A stretch of 54,332 bases of DNA from Bifidobacterium choerinum (GTDB lineage: Bacteria > Actinomycetota > Actinomycetes > Actinomycetales > Bifidobacteriaceae): contig NZ_JGYU01000011.1 in NCBI RefSeq assembly GCF_000741135.1, forward strand, positions 21,943 to 76,274, written 5' to 3'. Below the pieces are notes generated by a model. It was not told the origin of the DNA. It ran no database searches and saw only the letters and a program-made list of their open reading frames with translations. Positions 9,032 through 18,366 of this stretch are shown here, piece after piece; positions within the stretch are counted from its first letter, which is position 1, and each line of letters starts with the position of its first letter. Both the position numbers and the translations under genes were made by a program.

Positions 9032-9047
9032 GTGAGCGTGTGCTCAC
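9032..9047. promoter_or_regulatory. TetR-type operator, site 1 (aminotransferase promoter)
   Basis: Perfect palindrome GTGAGC-GTGT-GCTCAC. It shares the core TGAGC-N4-GCTCA with sites at 9122 and 11522. It lies 26 bases upstream of the aminotransferase start, in position to block transcription by the neighbouring TetR protein (inference). Confidence 0.75.
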
Positions 9048-9121
9048 TTTAAAACATCGAGATTTTCCGGACGATTTCACTTATGTTTCCAGCAACGATC
9101 ATAGATGTCGATTCTGTTACT

Positions 9122-9135
9122 TGAGCGCACGCTCA
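9122..9135. promoter_or_regulatory. TetR-type operator, site 2
   Basis: TGAGC-GCAC-GCTCA. On the minus strand the flank reads TAAGTGAGC, the same as at 11522. It lies between the tetR stop and the aminotransferase, about 116 bases upstream of the aminotransferase ATG. A TATGAT hexamer on the minus strand starts about 20 bases downstream, so the site would overlap that promoter's -35 region. Confidence 0.72.
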
Positions 9136-9163
9136 CTTATATATCGCATGCGACGACTGCAAC

Positions 9164-9742
9164 TCAGTGCAGCCGCACGATGGCGCGCGCGAGGTCGCGC
9201 GCCTCGAGCGCCAGACGGTCGTCACCGGCCATGACATACTCGACCTGCGCGTTGTCGACGATGTCGACGACGGCATCGGCGAGGACCCGCGCCGGGCAGT
9301 CGTCGGCGACCTGCCCCATCCCGCGCGCCTCCTCGAGGAAGGCGACGAGCTTCGTGCGCCAGCAGTCGTGCGGTTCGACATACGAGTGTCCGTCGCGCGT
9401 CTTCGCCGCCCAATACGCGACGACGACGCACGCCTCCGCCTTCGACGCATCCGTCACCGGCATGAGCTCGTCGATGAGCGCATGGACGGCATCCAGACCG
9501 TGCCTGCCGGCGATGCCCCGTTCGATTCGCGCGTTGGTGTGCGCGACGACCTCGCGGTAGGCGCGTTCGACGATCGCATCCATGTCCTTGAAATACCGCC
9601 ACAGCAGACTGTTCGAGACGCCGAGCTCGGCGGCAAGCGCGCGCGAGGACGCGGCTTCGAGCCCGCGGCCGCGTTCGACGAGCGTCAGGAACGTGTCCAC
9701 GATCTGCTGTCGGCGTTGTTCGTGGTCGACGACCTTCGGCAT
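9164..9742 (-). CDS. TetR-family transcriptional regulator
   Basis: 192 residues. The N-terminal helix-turn-helix includes 'SSRALAAELGVSNSLLWRYF' (about residues 28-47), a standard TetR pattern. The C-terminal region is helical, with no recognisable ligand motif. The start is fixed by GGGAGGA six bases upstream; a longer open frame upstream has no such signal. It lies between the APC permease gene and the aminotransferase gene, all on the minus strand. The three palindromes at 9032, 9122 and 11522 are its best candidate binding sites. The ligand is probably the transported amine or amino acid (inference). Confidence 0.92.
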   Translation of the reverse strand: MPKVVDHEQRRQQIVDTFLTLVERGRGLEAASSRALAAELGVSNSLLWRYFKDMDAIVERAYREVVAHTNARIERGIAGRHGLDAVHALIDELMPVTDASKAEACVVVAYWAAKTRDGHSYVEPHDCWRTKLVAFLEEARGMGQVADDCPARVLADAVVDIVDNAQVEYVMAGDDRLALEARDLARAIVRLH

Positions 9743-9808
9743 CGCTGTCCTCCCTTTTGGCCCTTCCGTCGGCATGCGGCCGCGTCCACCATCGTACGCG
9801 AACATGCG

Positions 9809-9850
9809 GTCGGGGCCGCCTTCCAGAACATCATGGAAGACGGCCCCGAC
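9809..9850 (-). terminator. hairpin between permease and tetR
   Basis: Arms 9809-9825 and 9834-9850 pair over 17 bp with one mismatch, around an 8-base loop. It lies 20 bases past the permease stop and before tetR, so it may terminate or attenuate permease transcription. No T-run. Confidence 0.55.
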
Positions 9851-9869
9851 CGCGCGGCGGATGGGAGGC

Positions 9870-11390
9870 TCAGCCGACGACCGCCGCCTCGAGCACACGG
9901 TAGGCGTCATGCCGGCGCGCCCGCATGACGAGCGCCTCGACGACGCCGACGACGAGCGAGATGCATGTGCAGACGACGAGCGTGCCGCAGGTGACGCCGA
10001 AGGTCGCCTCGCCGACGAGTCCGGGGAAATACATGACGGCGCATACGAGGATCGCGACGAGCAGCAGCACGCCGGCCGCCGGCGCGACGACCGATTTGAG
10101 GACGCCCTCCCTGGCGCGCAGATCGGCGCGACGCACGAACATCACGACGACGGCAAGGCATGCGAGCACGAGCAGCAGGACGAAACCGAGGACGGCGGCG
10201 CCGGAGAACCACGAGAACGCCTGCGTGAACGGATCGAGACCGGCGACGCCGACGCAGGCGAGGATCACCGTCGACATCGCGGATACGACGAGCGACGCGA
10301 CGGTCGGCGAATGGTGCCGCGCATGCAGGCGTCCCAGCGCGGCCGGCAACGCGTGGATGTCGGCCATCGAGCGCAGGTAGCGCGCGAGCACGTTGTGGAA
10401 GGAGACGACGGCGGCGAACAGGCTCGTGATGATGAGCGCGCTGATCACGTTCGCGAACCAGCCGCCCACGTATTTCGCGCCGGTCATCTGCAGCATGTCG
10501 CCGGCGGCGAGCGCGACCGCGTCCACATCGCCGTCCGAGCACCAAGCGACGACGATTGCGAACGACGAGACGAGGCAGAGCAACGTGACGAAGACGACGG
10601 CGACATAGGTGGCGCGCGGCACCGTCACGTCCGGGTTCTTCGCTTCGGCGCGATAGATCGACGTCGATTCGAATCCGACGAAGCTCGCGATCGCGAAGAT
10701 GATCGCGACGCCGGGCGCGCCCTCGAGCGAGACGGACGGGGAGAACGTGGCCGCGAAATCGATACCGAGCGGCAGATGTCGGGCGAAGATCGCGACGCAC
10801 AGCACGACGGCGACGGCGATCTCGCCGGCGATGAGCACGTTGACGACCTTCGCACTCATCGCGATGTTGCGGTAGCCGAGCACGCCGACGACGCCCGCGG
10901 CGACGAGCGAGCAGACCCACCACGGCAACGACAGCCCGGTCATCGACGCCATGCATGTGGCGATCTGCATGCCGAGGAAGCAGTAGATGGCCGATTGGAT
11001 CATCGCATAGGTGAACAGCGCAAGCGTCGATGCGCCGAGACCGAGCACCGGATGGATGCCGCGGCCGATCGCGTCGAAGAACCCGCCCGATCCGGTCACA
11101 TGACGACCCATCGCCGCAAAGCCGATCGAGAACAGCAGCAACGCGACGCCGACGACGACGAAACTCACCGGGAACGCGGCGCCGTTGCCGTTGAGGATGC
11201 CGAGCGGCGTGCCGCCACTGAGCACGGTGAGCGGCGCCGCCGCGGCGACGACCATCATCGTGATGGCAGGCGTGCCGGGGCCGCCGTGCTTCGTCCCCGC
11301 GGATGCAGACGGAGCGGCGGAGCTGATTGGGGATTGGACCGGACGCACACTGGCGTCCGCGCATGGTGCGGATATGGATGATGCGGTCAT
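9870..11390 (-). CDS. APC-superfamily amino acid/amine permease
   Basis: 506 residues, about 12 hydrophobic helices. The first helix region 'ITMMVVAAAAPLTVLSGGTP' and 'GFAAMGRHVTGSGGFFDAIG' match the APC fold around the unwound helix 1 and the helix 2-3 loop. 'FVGFESTSIYRAEAKNPDVTVPRATY' is the typical motif after helix 6. The N-terminus is Ser/Ala-rich and cytoplasmic. The start is ATG 11390 with AAGAAGG six bases upstream. The substrate is probably an amino acid or polyamine that feeds the neighbouring aminotransferase (inference from context). An operator-like palindrome lies about 130 bases upstream. Confidence 0.9.
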   Translation of the reverse strand: MTASSISAPCADASVRPVQSPISSAAPSASAGTKHGGPGTPAITMMVVAAAAPLTVLSGGTPLGILNGNGAAFPVSFVVVGVALLLFSIGFAAMGRHVTGSGGFFDAIGRGIHPVLGLGASTLALFTYAMIQSAIYCFLGMQIATCMASMTGLSLPWWVCSLVAAGVVGVLGYRNIAMSAKVVNVLIAGEIAVAVVLCVAIFARHLPLGIDFAATFSPSVSLEGAPGVAIIFAIASFVGFESTSIYRAEAKNPDVTVPRATYVAVVFVTLLCLVSSFAIVVAWCSDGDVDAVALAAGDMLQMTGAKYVGGWFANVISALIITSLFAAVVSFHNVLARYLRSMADIHALPAALGRLHARHHSPTVASLVVSAMSTVILACVGVAGLDPFTQAFSWFSGAAVLGFVLLLVLACLAVVVMFVRRADLRAREGVLKSVVAPAAGVLLLVAILVCAVMYFPGLVGEATFGVTCGTLVVCTCISLVVGVVEALVMRARRHDAYRVLEAAVVG

Positions 11391-11521
11391 CGTCGCCTTC
11401 TTTCGGTCGGGAACGGAGCGGATATGCTCACGAATCGTCGATATGCATTGCCTCCATCGTGGGTGTCGGATGCGGTGTTCTGCTTCGGCATCGAATCGTG
11501 CCGGATATCCGGGAAGATAAA

Positions 11522-11535
11522 TGAGCAGCCGCTCA
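11522..11535. promoter_or_regulatory. TetR-type operator, site 3 (permease promoter)
   Basis: TGAGC-AGCC-GCTCA, with minus-strand flank TAAGTGAGC. It lies in the 283-base gap between tRNA-Ser and the permease, which otherwise shows only the tRNA terminator. It links the permease to the same regulator as the aminotransferase. Confidence 0.72.
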
Positions 11536-11629
11536 CTTACGTAATCGCGATGTTTTCGGTTGGTTACGGAACCGGCCCGCGACCCCGTCCGCGGACACAC
11601 GGCCGTAACACGGCATACGGGAGCAAACG

Positions 11630-11662
11630 AAAAAAGGGTTCCGGGATGAACTCCCGGAACCC
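11630..11662 (-). terminator. rho-independent terminator of tRNA-Ser(UGA)
   Basis: Stem 11636-11646 / 11652-11662 (11 bp, perfect) with a 5-base loop. On the minus strand it is followed by six T. It lies just downstream of the tRNA. Confidence 0.9.
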
Positions 11663-11673
11663 TTGGAATCAGG

Positions 11674-11758
11674 CGGATAGGGCGAGATTCGAACTCGCGG
11701 ACGCTTGCGCGTCAACGGTTTTCAAGACCGTCTCCTTAGACCGCTCGGACACCTATCC
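11674..11758 (-). tRNA. tRNA-Ser(TGA)
   Basis: On the minus strand: acceptor GGATAGG / CCTATCC, anticodon loop CTTGAAA (anticodon TGA), long class II variable arm, and T-loop 'GTTCGAATC'. The discriminator is G, as usual for serine. CCA is not encoded. It lies about 100 bases downstream of serS, whose product would charge it. Confidence 0.96.
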
Positions 11759-11782
11759 AATGTGCTTGGCGCACGGACGACC

Positions 11783-11788
11783 AGTATA
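11783..11788 (-). promoter_or_regulatory. extended -10 element for tRNA-Ser(UGA)
   Basis: Minus-strand TGG-TATACT, 24 bases before the tRNA 5' end. No clear -35 hexamer at 16-18 bases; the TG extension may compensate. Confidence 0.5.
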
Positions 11789-11859
11789 CCATGCGTCGTT
11801 CCCGACGCGGGGCCGCCGTCCATGCGCCTCGCCGCATCATCACGTCGCCGACGCGAAGG

Positions 11860-13143
11860 TCACGCCTCCCACGTCGTCGGCTCGATGACCTCCTTGCCGC
11901 CCATGTAGGGACGCATCGCCTTCGGCACGACGATCGAGCCGTCCTTCTGCTGGTGGTTCTCCATGATCGCGACGAGCCAGCGCGTCGTCGCGAGCGTGCC
12001 GTTGAGCGTGGCGACCGGCTCGGTGCCGTTCTCGACGCGTTCGCGGATGTTGAGGCGGCGCGCCTGGTACTGCGTGCAGTTCGACGTCGATGTGAGCTCA
12101 CGGTAGCGGCCCTGCGTCGGCACCCACGCCTCGCAGTCGAACTTGCGCGCGGCCGACGAGCCGAGGTCGCCGGCGGCCGTGTCGATGACGCGGTACGGCA
12201 CCTCGACCTTGCCGAGCATCTCCTCCTCCATCGCGAGCAGGTGCTTGTGCTGCTCGTAGGAGTCCTCGGGCTTGCAGTAGACGAACATCTCGACCTTGTC
12301 GAACTGGTGGACGCGGATGATGCCGGTCGTGTCCTTGCCGGCGGCGCCCGCCTCGCGGCGGTAGCAGGAGCTCCAGCCGCAGTAGCGCAGCGGGCCGTGG
12401 CTCAGGTCGAGGATCTCGTCCTCGTGCATGCCCGCAAGCGCGACCTCGGAGGTGCCGACGAGGTAGTCCTCGTCGGGTTCGCGCAGACGGTAGATCTCGT
12501 CGGCGTGCGAGTTGAGGAAGCCGGTGCCGCGCATCACCTCGGGGCGCACGAGCGTCGGCGTGATCGCGAGCACGAAGTCGTGCTCGTGCGCCTGGTCGAC
12601 GGCCATCGTCAGCATCGCGATCTGCATGCGCGCGATGTCGCCGCGCAGGAAGTAGAAGCGCGAACCGGAGACCTTGACGCCGCGCTTCATGTCGATGCCG
12701 GCGACTCCCTCGCCGAGCGTGAGATGGTCCTTCGGCTCGAAGCCCTCGGCCGCGAAGTCGCGGATCTGGCCGACCTTCTTGACGACGACGTAGTCGTCCT
12801 CGCCGCCTTCCGGAGCCTCCGGCTCGACGATGTTCGACAGCTGCCACATCGCCGTGGTGTACTGTTCGTTCGCCGTGTCCGCGTCCGCCTTGTACGCGGA
12901 GACTTGCTCGGAGAGCTCCTTCGTCTGCGCGATCAGCGCGGCCTTCTCGTCGGCGGCCGCCTTCGCGACCTGCTTGCCGATCTCCTTCTGCTTGGCGCGC
13001 GCCTCCTCGTACTTCTTGAGCGAGGTGCGGCGCACCTCGTCGCTTCTGAGGACCTCGTCGACGAGTTCGACCGACTCGCCGCGCTTGCGCTGGGATTCCT
13101 TGACGACTTCAGGGTGTTCACGGATGAATTGAATATCGAGCAT
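11860..13143 (-). CDS. serS: seryl-tRNA synthetase
   Basis: 427 residues, normal length. The N-terminal coiled-coil arm is visible at about 28-110 ('EVRRTSLKKYEEARAKQKEI'). The class II catalytic core follows, with 'VPYRVIDTAAGDLGSSAARKFDCE' and 'RELTSTSNCTQYQARRLNIR', both hallmark SerRS stretches. It charges tRNA-Ser in the cytosol; a tRNA-Ser lies directly downstream. The ATG is preceded by TACGCT and exactly six bases, with no Shine-Dalgarno site, so the mRNA is probably leaderless and lacks a T-box leader. Confidence 0.98.
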   Translation of the reverse strand: MLDIQFIREHPEVVKESQRKRGESVELVDEVLRSDEVRRTSLKKYEEARAKQKEIGKQVAKAAADEKAALIAQTKELSEQVSAYKADADTANEQYTTAMWQLSNIVEPEAPEGGEDDYVVVKKVGQIRDFAAEGFEPKDHLTLGEGVAGIDMKRGVKVSGSRFYFLRGDIARMQIAMLTMAVDQAHEHDFVLAITPTLVRPEVMRGTGFLNSHADEIYRLREPDEDYLVGTSEVALAGMHEDEILDLSHGPLRYCGWSSCYRREAGAAGKDTTGIIRVHQFDKVEMFVYCKPEDSYEQHKHLLAMEEEMLGKVEVPYRVIDTAAGDLGSSAARKFDCEAWVPTQGRYRELTSTSNCTQYQARRLNIRERVENGTEPVATLNGTLATTRWLVAIMENHQQKDGSIVVPKAMRPYMGGKEVIEPTTWEA

Positions 13144-13326
13144 GGCTCAAGCGTAATGCGCGAAGCCGACAGCTGACCGTCGTTTTTCCGATGGTTTTCC
13201 ACGGCGCGCGGACGGGTCCCGCGGCGCCGCGCGCACCGCTTGCTAAGATGGGAAACCGGTAGCTGGGCGCGGACGCCGCCACGGGTGCGGCGCCGGCGGC
13301 CGTGCGAGGAGAAGCGAGGGCGAGCC

Positions 13327-14469
13327 ATGGACCAACAGACACTGATCATTCTCGCGACGATGGTCGCGCTCATCGCGCTCATCGTCGCGGTCATCGCCGC
13401 CATCCGCATCACGATGCACCGCCGGCGCGTGCAGCGGCTCGAGCAGCGCCGCGACGACCAGGTCCACTACGCATTCATCATCAACCCGTCCAAGCCGACC
13501 GCGGCGACGACGCGCGCCCGCATCAAGGAATACTGCGCGAACAAGGGGCTGACCGAGGTCATGTTCATCGACACGCAGCTCGACAAGGACGGCCGCGCCT
13601 GCGCGAAGGAGGCGCTCTCGCGCGGCGCCGACGTCGTCATCGCCGTCGGCGGCGACGGCACGGTGCGCACGGTCGCGTCCGCGCTCGGCGGCACCGGGCA
13701 CGCGATGGGCATCATCCCGATCGGCACCGGCAACCTGTTCGCGCGCAACATGGGCATTCCGCTCGACGACGTCGAGGCCGCGCTGACGATCGCCGTCTCC
13801 CACGGCTCGCACCGCGTCGACGTCGGCCGCCTGCGGATCCTCGACGACCCGGACGAGGACCATGCGCACGCGTTCCTGATCATCGCCGGCGTCGGCTTCG
13901 ACGCCGTGATGATCGACGACACCGACCCGAAGCTCAAGAGGAACATCAGCTGGCTCGCCTATTTCATCTCCGGCGCGAAGCATCTGTTCGCGCCGAAATA
14001 CCACGCGTCGATCACGATCAAGGGCGCCGACGGCGAGGCATACACGCAGCGGGACACCGAATTCCGCACGTTCATGGCCGGCAACTGCGGCCAGATCCCG
14101 GTGTTCTCGCTGATGCCGGACGCGTCGTTCAACGACGGGCTGCTCGATTTCGAGATGATCGACACGAACGGCGGCCTCATCGGCTGGGCGAATCTCTTCG
14201 GCGACGTCGTGCACCAGACGATCACCGGCAAGGCCTCGCAGAGCCCGCTGTCGACGCATTCGCACATCGACCAGATGCAGGGCGTGCAGGCCGAGGTCAT
14301 GCTCGACAAGCCGGTGCCGGCGCAGGTCGACGGCGACATGCTGCCCGAGACGCGCCACATCCTGTTCTCGGTCGACCGCGAGGCGCTGCTCGTGCGCGTG
14401 CCGCTCGACGACGGCATCAGCGCGACGACGCAGATCCCGCCGATCAAGGCGCCGCTCGCCAAGGACTGA
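13327..14469 (+). CDS. diacylglycerol/lipid kinase family protein
   Basis: 380 residues. An N-terminal membrane helix (about 6-26) anchors a DAGK catalytic domain. This has 'FIINPSKP' near 50, the nucleotide-binding 'VGGDGT' at 107-112 and 'PIGTGNLFARNMGIP' at 131-145. The C-terminal half matches the beta-sandwich of DgkB/YegS-like enzymes. It probably phosphorylates diacylglycerol or a related lipid at the membrane. The start at 13327 has GAGGG upstream; the longer frame starting at 13240 begins inside the intergenic region. It is divergent from serS. Confidence 0.9.
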   Translation: MDQQTLIILATMVALIALIVAVIAAIRITMHRRRVQRLEQRRDDQVHYAFIINPSKPTAATTRARIKEYCANKGLTEVMFIDTQLDKDGRACAKEALSRGADVVIAVGGDGTVRTVASALGGTGHAMGIIPIGTGNLFARNMGIPLDDVEAALTIAVSHGSHRVDVGRLRILDDPDEDHAHAFLIIAGVGFDAVMIDDTDPKLKRNISWLAYFISGAKHLFAPKYHASITIKGADGEAYTQRDTEFRTFMAGNCGQIPVFSLMPDASFNDGLLDFEMIDTNGGLIGWANLFGDVVHQTITGKASQSPLSTHSHIDQMQGVQAEVMLDKPVPAQVDGDMLPETRHILFSVDREALLVRVPLDDGISATTQIPPIKAPLAKD

Positions 14470-14630
14470 ACGCGCGCCGGCGCAGCCTCCTTCGCGCACG
14501 AATCCGCCGTTGGCGCCGCTGCAATCGATTTCATCTCTTTGCCACCGGCTAAACTGGCACAGCGTCTGCACGGCGGCCACGCCCTGCAGCATCGAGCAGT
14601 AACTGTTGTCCCCGTCAGAATGAAGGAAGT

Positions 14631-16307
14631 ATGGTTGCACCTAACGCGGGCATGCCCGCCACTGAAGCAGATCTGATCAACGTCGACGAAGTCATCGGCA
14701 AGTACTACGACGTCGTCCCGGATCCGTCGGTCCCCGAGGAGCGCGTCATCTTCGGCACCTCCGGTCACCGCGGCTCGTCGCTGAAGACCTCGTTCAACGA
14801 GGCGCACATCGTCGCGATCACGCAGGCGATCGCCGAATACCGCAAGGCCGCCGGCGTCACCGGCCCGCTCTACATCGGCCGCGACACGCACGCGCTGAGC
14901 CTTCCGGCATGGAAGACCGCGATCGAGGTGCTCGTCGCGAACGGCGTGCGCGTGCGCGTCGACTCGCGCGACGACTTCACGCCGACGCCGGTCGTCTCCC
15001 AGGCGATCCTGACGCACAACCGCGCGGCCGACGGCACGCAGCGCTTCGAAGGCGCCGACCTCGCCGACGGCATCGTCGTGACGCCGTCGCACAACCCGCC
15101 GACCGACGGTGGCTTCAAGTACGATCCGGTCACCGGCGGCCCGGCGCCGTCCGAGGTGACGAACGCGATCGCGAACCGCGCGAACGAGCTGCTCGGCGAC
15201 TTCAGGAACGTCAAGCGCGTGCCCTTCGAGCAGGCGATCAAATCGGACCTCATCGAGCGCTTCGACTTCCGCGAGCACTACGTCGACGACCTCAAGAACG
15301 TCATCGACTTCGACGTCATCCGCAACTCCGGCGTGCGCCTGGGCATCGACCCGCTCGGCGGCGCCTCGGTCAACTACTGGCCGCTCATCAACGAGAAGTA
15401 CGGCCTCAACATCGGCGTCGTGCGCCCCGAGGTCGACCCGACGTGGCGCTTCATGACGATCGACCACGACGGCAAGATCCGCATGGACCCGTCGTCGCAG
15501 TATGCGATGAAGGGCCTCGTCGACGAGCTCAACGCCGGCGCCTGGGACAAGTACGACCTCGTCGGCGGCACCGATCCGGACGCCGACCGCCACGGCATCG
15601 TCTGCCCGAACTGGGGCGTCATGAACCCGAACCACTACATCGCCGTCTGCGTCGAATACCTGTTCGGCGGCAACCGTCCCGACTGGCCGGCGGGCACCGG
15701 CGTCGGCAAGACGCTCGTCTCCTCGTCGCTCATCGACCGCGTCGCCGCGTCGATCGACGCGCGCGTCGTCGAGGTCCCGGTCGGCTTCAAGTGGTTCGTC
15801 GACCCGCTGTTCACCGGCGAGATCGCGTTTGGCGGCGAGGAAAGCTCCGGCATGAGCTTCCTGCGCTTCAACGGCCGCGTCTGGACGACCGACAAGGACG
15901 GCCTGATCCCCGACCTGCTCGCGGCCGAGATCACCGGCAAGACCGGCAAGAACCCGGCGCAGCTCCATCAGGAGCAGGTCGAGCGCTTCGGCGAAAGCTG
16001 GTACAGCCGCATCGACACGCCGACGACGCTCGAGCAGAAGCAGAAGTTCGCCAAACTCGACGCGAAGGACGTCACGGCCACGACGCTCGGCGGCGAGGAC
16101 ATCACCGCGATCCTGACGAAGGCGCCGGGCAACGACGCGCCGATCGGCGGCATCAAGGTCGTCACCGAGAACAACTGGTTCGCGGCGCGCCCCTCCGGCA
16201 CCGAGAACATCTACAAGGTGTACGCGGAGTCCTTCGTCTCCCCCGAGACGCTCGACGCCGTCCTCGACGAGGCCACGCAGGTCGTCGACAAGGCGCTCGG
16301 CGAGTGA
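14631..16307 (+). CDS. pgm: phosphoglucomutase (alpha-D-glucose phosphate-specific)
   Basis: 558 residues, the usual length for the large bacterial Pgm. The phosphoserine loop is 'TPSHNPP' (Ser153), the metal loop '[11 protein letters not shown]', the sugar-specificity region '[10 protein letters not shown]' and the phosphate-binding '[10 protein letters not shown]' near the C-terminus. It interconverts glucose 1- and 6-phosphate, linking glycogen, cell-wall sugar nucleotides and the bifid shunt. The start has AAGGAAG just upstream. A possible -10 TAAACT lies at 14550-14555, giving a leader of about 70 bases. Confidence 0.97.
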   Translation: MVAPNAGMPATEADLINVDEVIGKYYDVVPDPSVPEERVIFGTSGHRGSSLKTSFNEAHIVAITQAIAEYRKAAGVTGPLYIGRDTHALSLPAWKTAIEVLVANGVRVRVDSRDDFTPTPVVSQAILTHNRAADGTQRFEGADLADGIVVTPSHNPPTDGGFKYDPVTGGPAPSEVTNAIANRANELLGDFRNVKRVPFEQAIKSDLIERFDFREHYVDDLKNVIDFDVIRNSGVRLGIDPLGGASVNYWPLINEKYGLNIGVVRPEVDPTWRFMTIDHDGKIRMDPSSQYAMKGLVDELNAGAWDKYDLVGGTDPDADRHGIVCPNWGVMNPNHYIAVCVEYLFGGNRPDWPAGTGVGKTLVSSSLIDRVAASIDARVVEVPVGFKWFVDPLFTGEIAFGGEESSGMSFLRFNGRVWTTDKDGLIPDLLAAEITGKTGKNPAQLHQEQVERFGESWYSRIDTPTTLEQKQKFAKLDAKDVTATTLGGEDITAILTKAPGNDAPIGGIKVVTENNWFAARPSGTENIYKVYAESFVSPETLDAVLDEATQVVDKALGE

Positions 16308-16313
16308 GCGCCC

Positions 16314-16345
16314 GTGCGCCCGCGGCATGACCGCCGCGGGCGCAC
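16314..16345. terminator. first hairpin after pgm
   Basis: 13-bp perfect stem (16314-16326 / 16333-16345) with a 6-base loop, seven bases after the pgm stop. No T-run. Confidence 0.6.
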
Positions 16346-16367
16346 GTCATCGATTCCCGTGACGACG

Positions 16368-16398
16368 AAGGCCCGCAGCTGCAGCAGCTGCGGGCCTT
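16368..16398. terminator. second hairpin, convergent pgm/rpiA
   Basis: 13-bp perfect stem (16368-16380 / 16386-16398) with a 5-base loop, flanked by AA and TT. It is placed to serve both convergent genes. Confidence 0.7.
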
Positions 16399-16459
16399 CC
16401 GCTTACCGAGGGAGTCGCCTACCGGCGAGGCTCTCCCATCGACGAACGCGACGCGATGC

Positions 16460-17161
16460 TCACGCCTTGTTCGGGTTGACGAGCGTGCGCGGGCCGTTCG
16501 GGTCGCCGACGATGACCTCGTTGACCATGTCGAGGAACAGGCCGTCCTCGACGACGCCGACCATGTTGATGAGGTCCTCGTGCAGGCCCGCCGGGTCGTC
16601 GATGCGCTCGAGGTGCAGGTCGACGACGTAGTTGTTCTCGTCGGTGCGCACCGGCTTGCCGTCGGCGTCGAGGCGCAGCGTCGGCTTGTAGCCGCGCTCC
16701 TTCATGCGCTCGATGACGTGCATCGCGCCGAAGGGGATGACCTCGACCGGCAGCGGGAACTTGCCGATGACGTCGACGAGCTTCGAGGCGTCGACGATCC
16801 AGACGATGTGGTCCGAATTGATCGCGACGATCTTCTCCCACAGCAGCGCGGCGCCGCCGCCTTTGATGCCGTTGAAGTTCTTGTCCACTTCGTCGGCGCC
16901 GTCGATGCACAGGTCGATGTGGTCGACGTCGTCGATGTTGACGATCTTGATGCCGTAGCCTTCCGCCTGCTCCTGCGTGCGGCGCGATGTCGTCACGCCG
17001 GTGAACTCGAGGCCCTCCTCCTGCTTGCGGCGGCCGAGTTCGTCGACGAGGAAGCGGACCGTGGAACCCGTGCCGAGTCCGACGATCATGCCGCTCTTGA
17101 CGAGCTTCGCCGCTTCGATGCCGGCTTCCTTCTTCATTGCATCCTGCTGTGCCTTATCCAT
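16460..17161 (-). CDS. rpiA: ribose-5-phosphate isomerase A
   Basis: 233 residues. RpiA motifs are 'MIVGLGTGSTVRFLVDEL' (phosphate binding), 'DLCIDGADEVD' (catalytic Asp region) and 'KGGGAALLWEKIVA'. It interconverts ribose 5-phosphate and ribulose 5-phosphate, needed for nucleotide supply and the pentose arm of the fructose-6-phosphate shunt. ATG 17161 has AAAGGAG five bases upstream. It is convergent with pgm. Confidence 0.97.
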   Translation of the reverse strand: MDKAQQDAMKKEAGIEAAKLVKSGMIVGLGTGSTVRFLVDELGRRKQEEGLEFTGVTTSRRTQEQAEGYGIKIVNIDDVDHIDLCIDGADEVDKNFNGIKGGGAALLWEKIVAINSDHIVWIVDASKLVDVIGKFPLPVEVIPFGAMHVIERMKERGYKPTLRLDADGKPVRTDENNYVVDLHLERIDDPAGLHEDLINMVGVVEDGLFLDMVNEVIVGDPNGPRTLVNPNKA

Positions 17162-17246
17162 GACGCTCCTTTTGTTTCGTCCATCCGGGAACCGCGCCCC
17201 GGCTGCCTTTCAGTGTAGTGGATGTAGTGGAATCGCACGGGCGCCG

Positions 17247-18305
17247 TCAGCGCGGACGGTGGACGAGGAACGACGCGCCGTCGAGCGTGATCGTGCCGTC
17301 GCCGTCGACGGTGCCCTCGACCTCGATGTAGCCGCGTATCGCGCGCGGGCGGCCGTCGTAGTGGGGGCTCGACGACGGCGGCGGCGTGAACGTGACCGTC
17401 CCGTGCACATGCAGTCCGCTGTGCCGCAGCAGCGGCTCCGGCGACGTCGTGTGCGCCGCGTCCGCCGGGGACGACGTGGACTGTGCGGACTGCGCAGTGT
17501 CATGCACCGTCGATTCCTCGTCCGGCGCAACGTCGTCGTGCACGGCCGGCGCTTCATGCGCGTTTTCAGCGTTCCGCGCATCGTCGACGGCGGCGCGCGC
17601 CGATGCCGCGTCCGCCTCGCGCACGGCGCGCTCGTCGGTGTCGACGACGCCGTCGGCGTCCGTCGTCTGTGGGCCGTCCGCGTCGCCGTCGACGCCGATG
17701 CAGCGCGTGCGCCGGTAGTCGTCCGCCGACAGTCCGCCGTCGAGCAGCATCCGCGCATCGAGCGGCACGTCGAGGCCACGCGCGTAGGACGACGCGAGCA
17801 GAGACTGCCATCCCTCCTTCGGCAGGTAGCCGTCGCGCACCGATGAACGGCAGTCGCCGGCGTAGGTGCGCGCGAGCTCGTCGACCTTCTCGTTGCCGGC
17901 GTTGCCGGCGTGTCCCTTGACCCAGACGAAGCGGACACGTCCCTTGCGGCGGTGGATCTCGTCGTCGATCGCGCGGATGAGCTCCGCGTTCTTCACCGGC
18001 TCCTTCTTCGAGTTCTTCCAGCCGTTCCTCTTCCAGCCGTGCACCCATTTCGTCGAGCAGTTGATCGCGTACTGCGAATCGGTCTCGATGACGAGCTCCT
18101 CGTCGCCGGGATGCGTGCGCAGCGCCTCGAGCACGGCGCACAGCTCGCCGATCTGGTTCGTGCCGTTCGTCGCGCCGCCGGCGTCGCAGTCGCCGCCGTG
18201 CGCGTGGCCGCGCGTCTCATGCGTCGGATGGTCCGCCCACGCCCAGCCCATCGGGCCGTTGGGATTGCCGAGTGCGGAACCGTCTGTGGAAACTGTGATC
18301 GTCAT
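17247..18305 (-). CDS. ribonuclease H-like protein with long C-terminal extension
   Basis: 352 residues. Residues 1-150 are an RNase HI domain with all four acidic catalytic residues: D8 ('STDGS'), E54 ('GELCAVLEAL'), D76 ('ETDSQYA') and D142 ('EKVDELAR'); 'WVKGHAGNAGN' precedes the last. It should cleave RNA in RNA-DNA hybrids. Residues about 205-295 are acidic, Ala/Asp/Ser-rich and probably disordered. The last 50 residues ('HVHGTVTFTPP' onward) form a compact, beta-like tail I do not recognise. ATG 18305 follows TACATT plus six bases, so the transcript is probably leaderless. Confidence 0.92.
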   Translation of the reverse strand: MTITVSTDGSALGNPNGPMGWAWADHPTHETRGHAHGGDCDAGGATNGTNQIGELCAVLEALRTHPGDEELVIETDSQYAINCSTKWVHGWKRNGWKNSKKEPVKNAELIRAIDDEIHRRKGRVRFVWVKGHAGNAGNEKVDELARTYAGDCRSSVRDGYLPKEGWQSLLASSYARGLDVPLDARMLLDGGLSADDYRRTRCIGVDGDADGPQTTDADGVVDTDERAVREADAASARAAVDDARNAENAHEAPAVHDDVAPDEESTVHDTAQSAQSTSSPADAAHTTSPEPLLRHSGLHVHGTVTFTPPPSSSPHYDGRPRAIRGYIEVEGTVDGDGTITLDGASFLVHRPR

Positions 18306-18366
18306 GCTTCCAATGTACCCGCACGGTGCGCCGTCGCACCGCAGGACATATCGTGGAACACGCCGT

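Noticed and set aside
9582..11381. 599-residue open frame antisense to the permease
   Set aside because: Its composition is Asp/Arg/His-rich and mirrors the hydrophobic codons of the APC permease on the other strand.
11759..11859. T-box or other leader for serS
   Set aside because: This gap lies downstream of serS, and the serS start shows a -10 box six bases away, leaving no leader.
13959..16328. 789-residue open frame antisense to pgm
   Set aside because: Shadow of pgm and the end of the lipid kinase gene.
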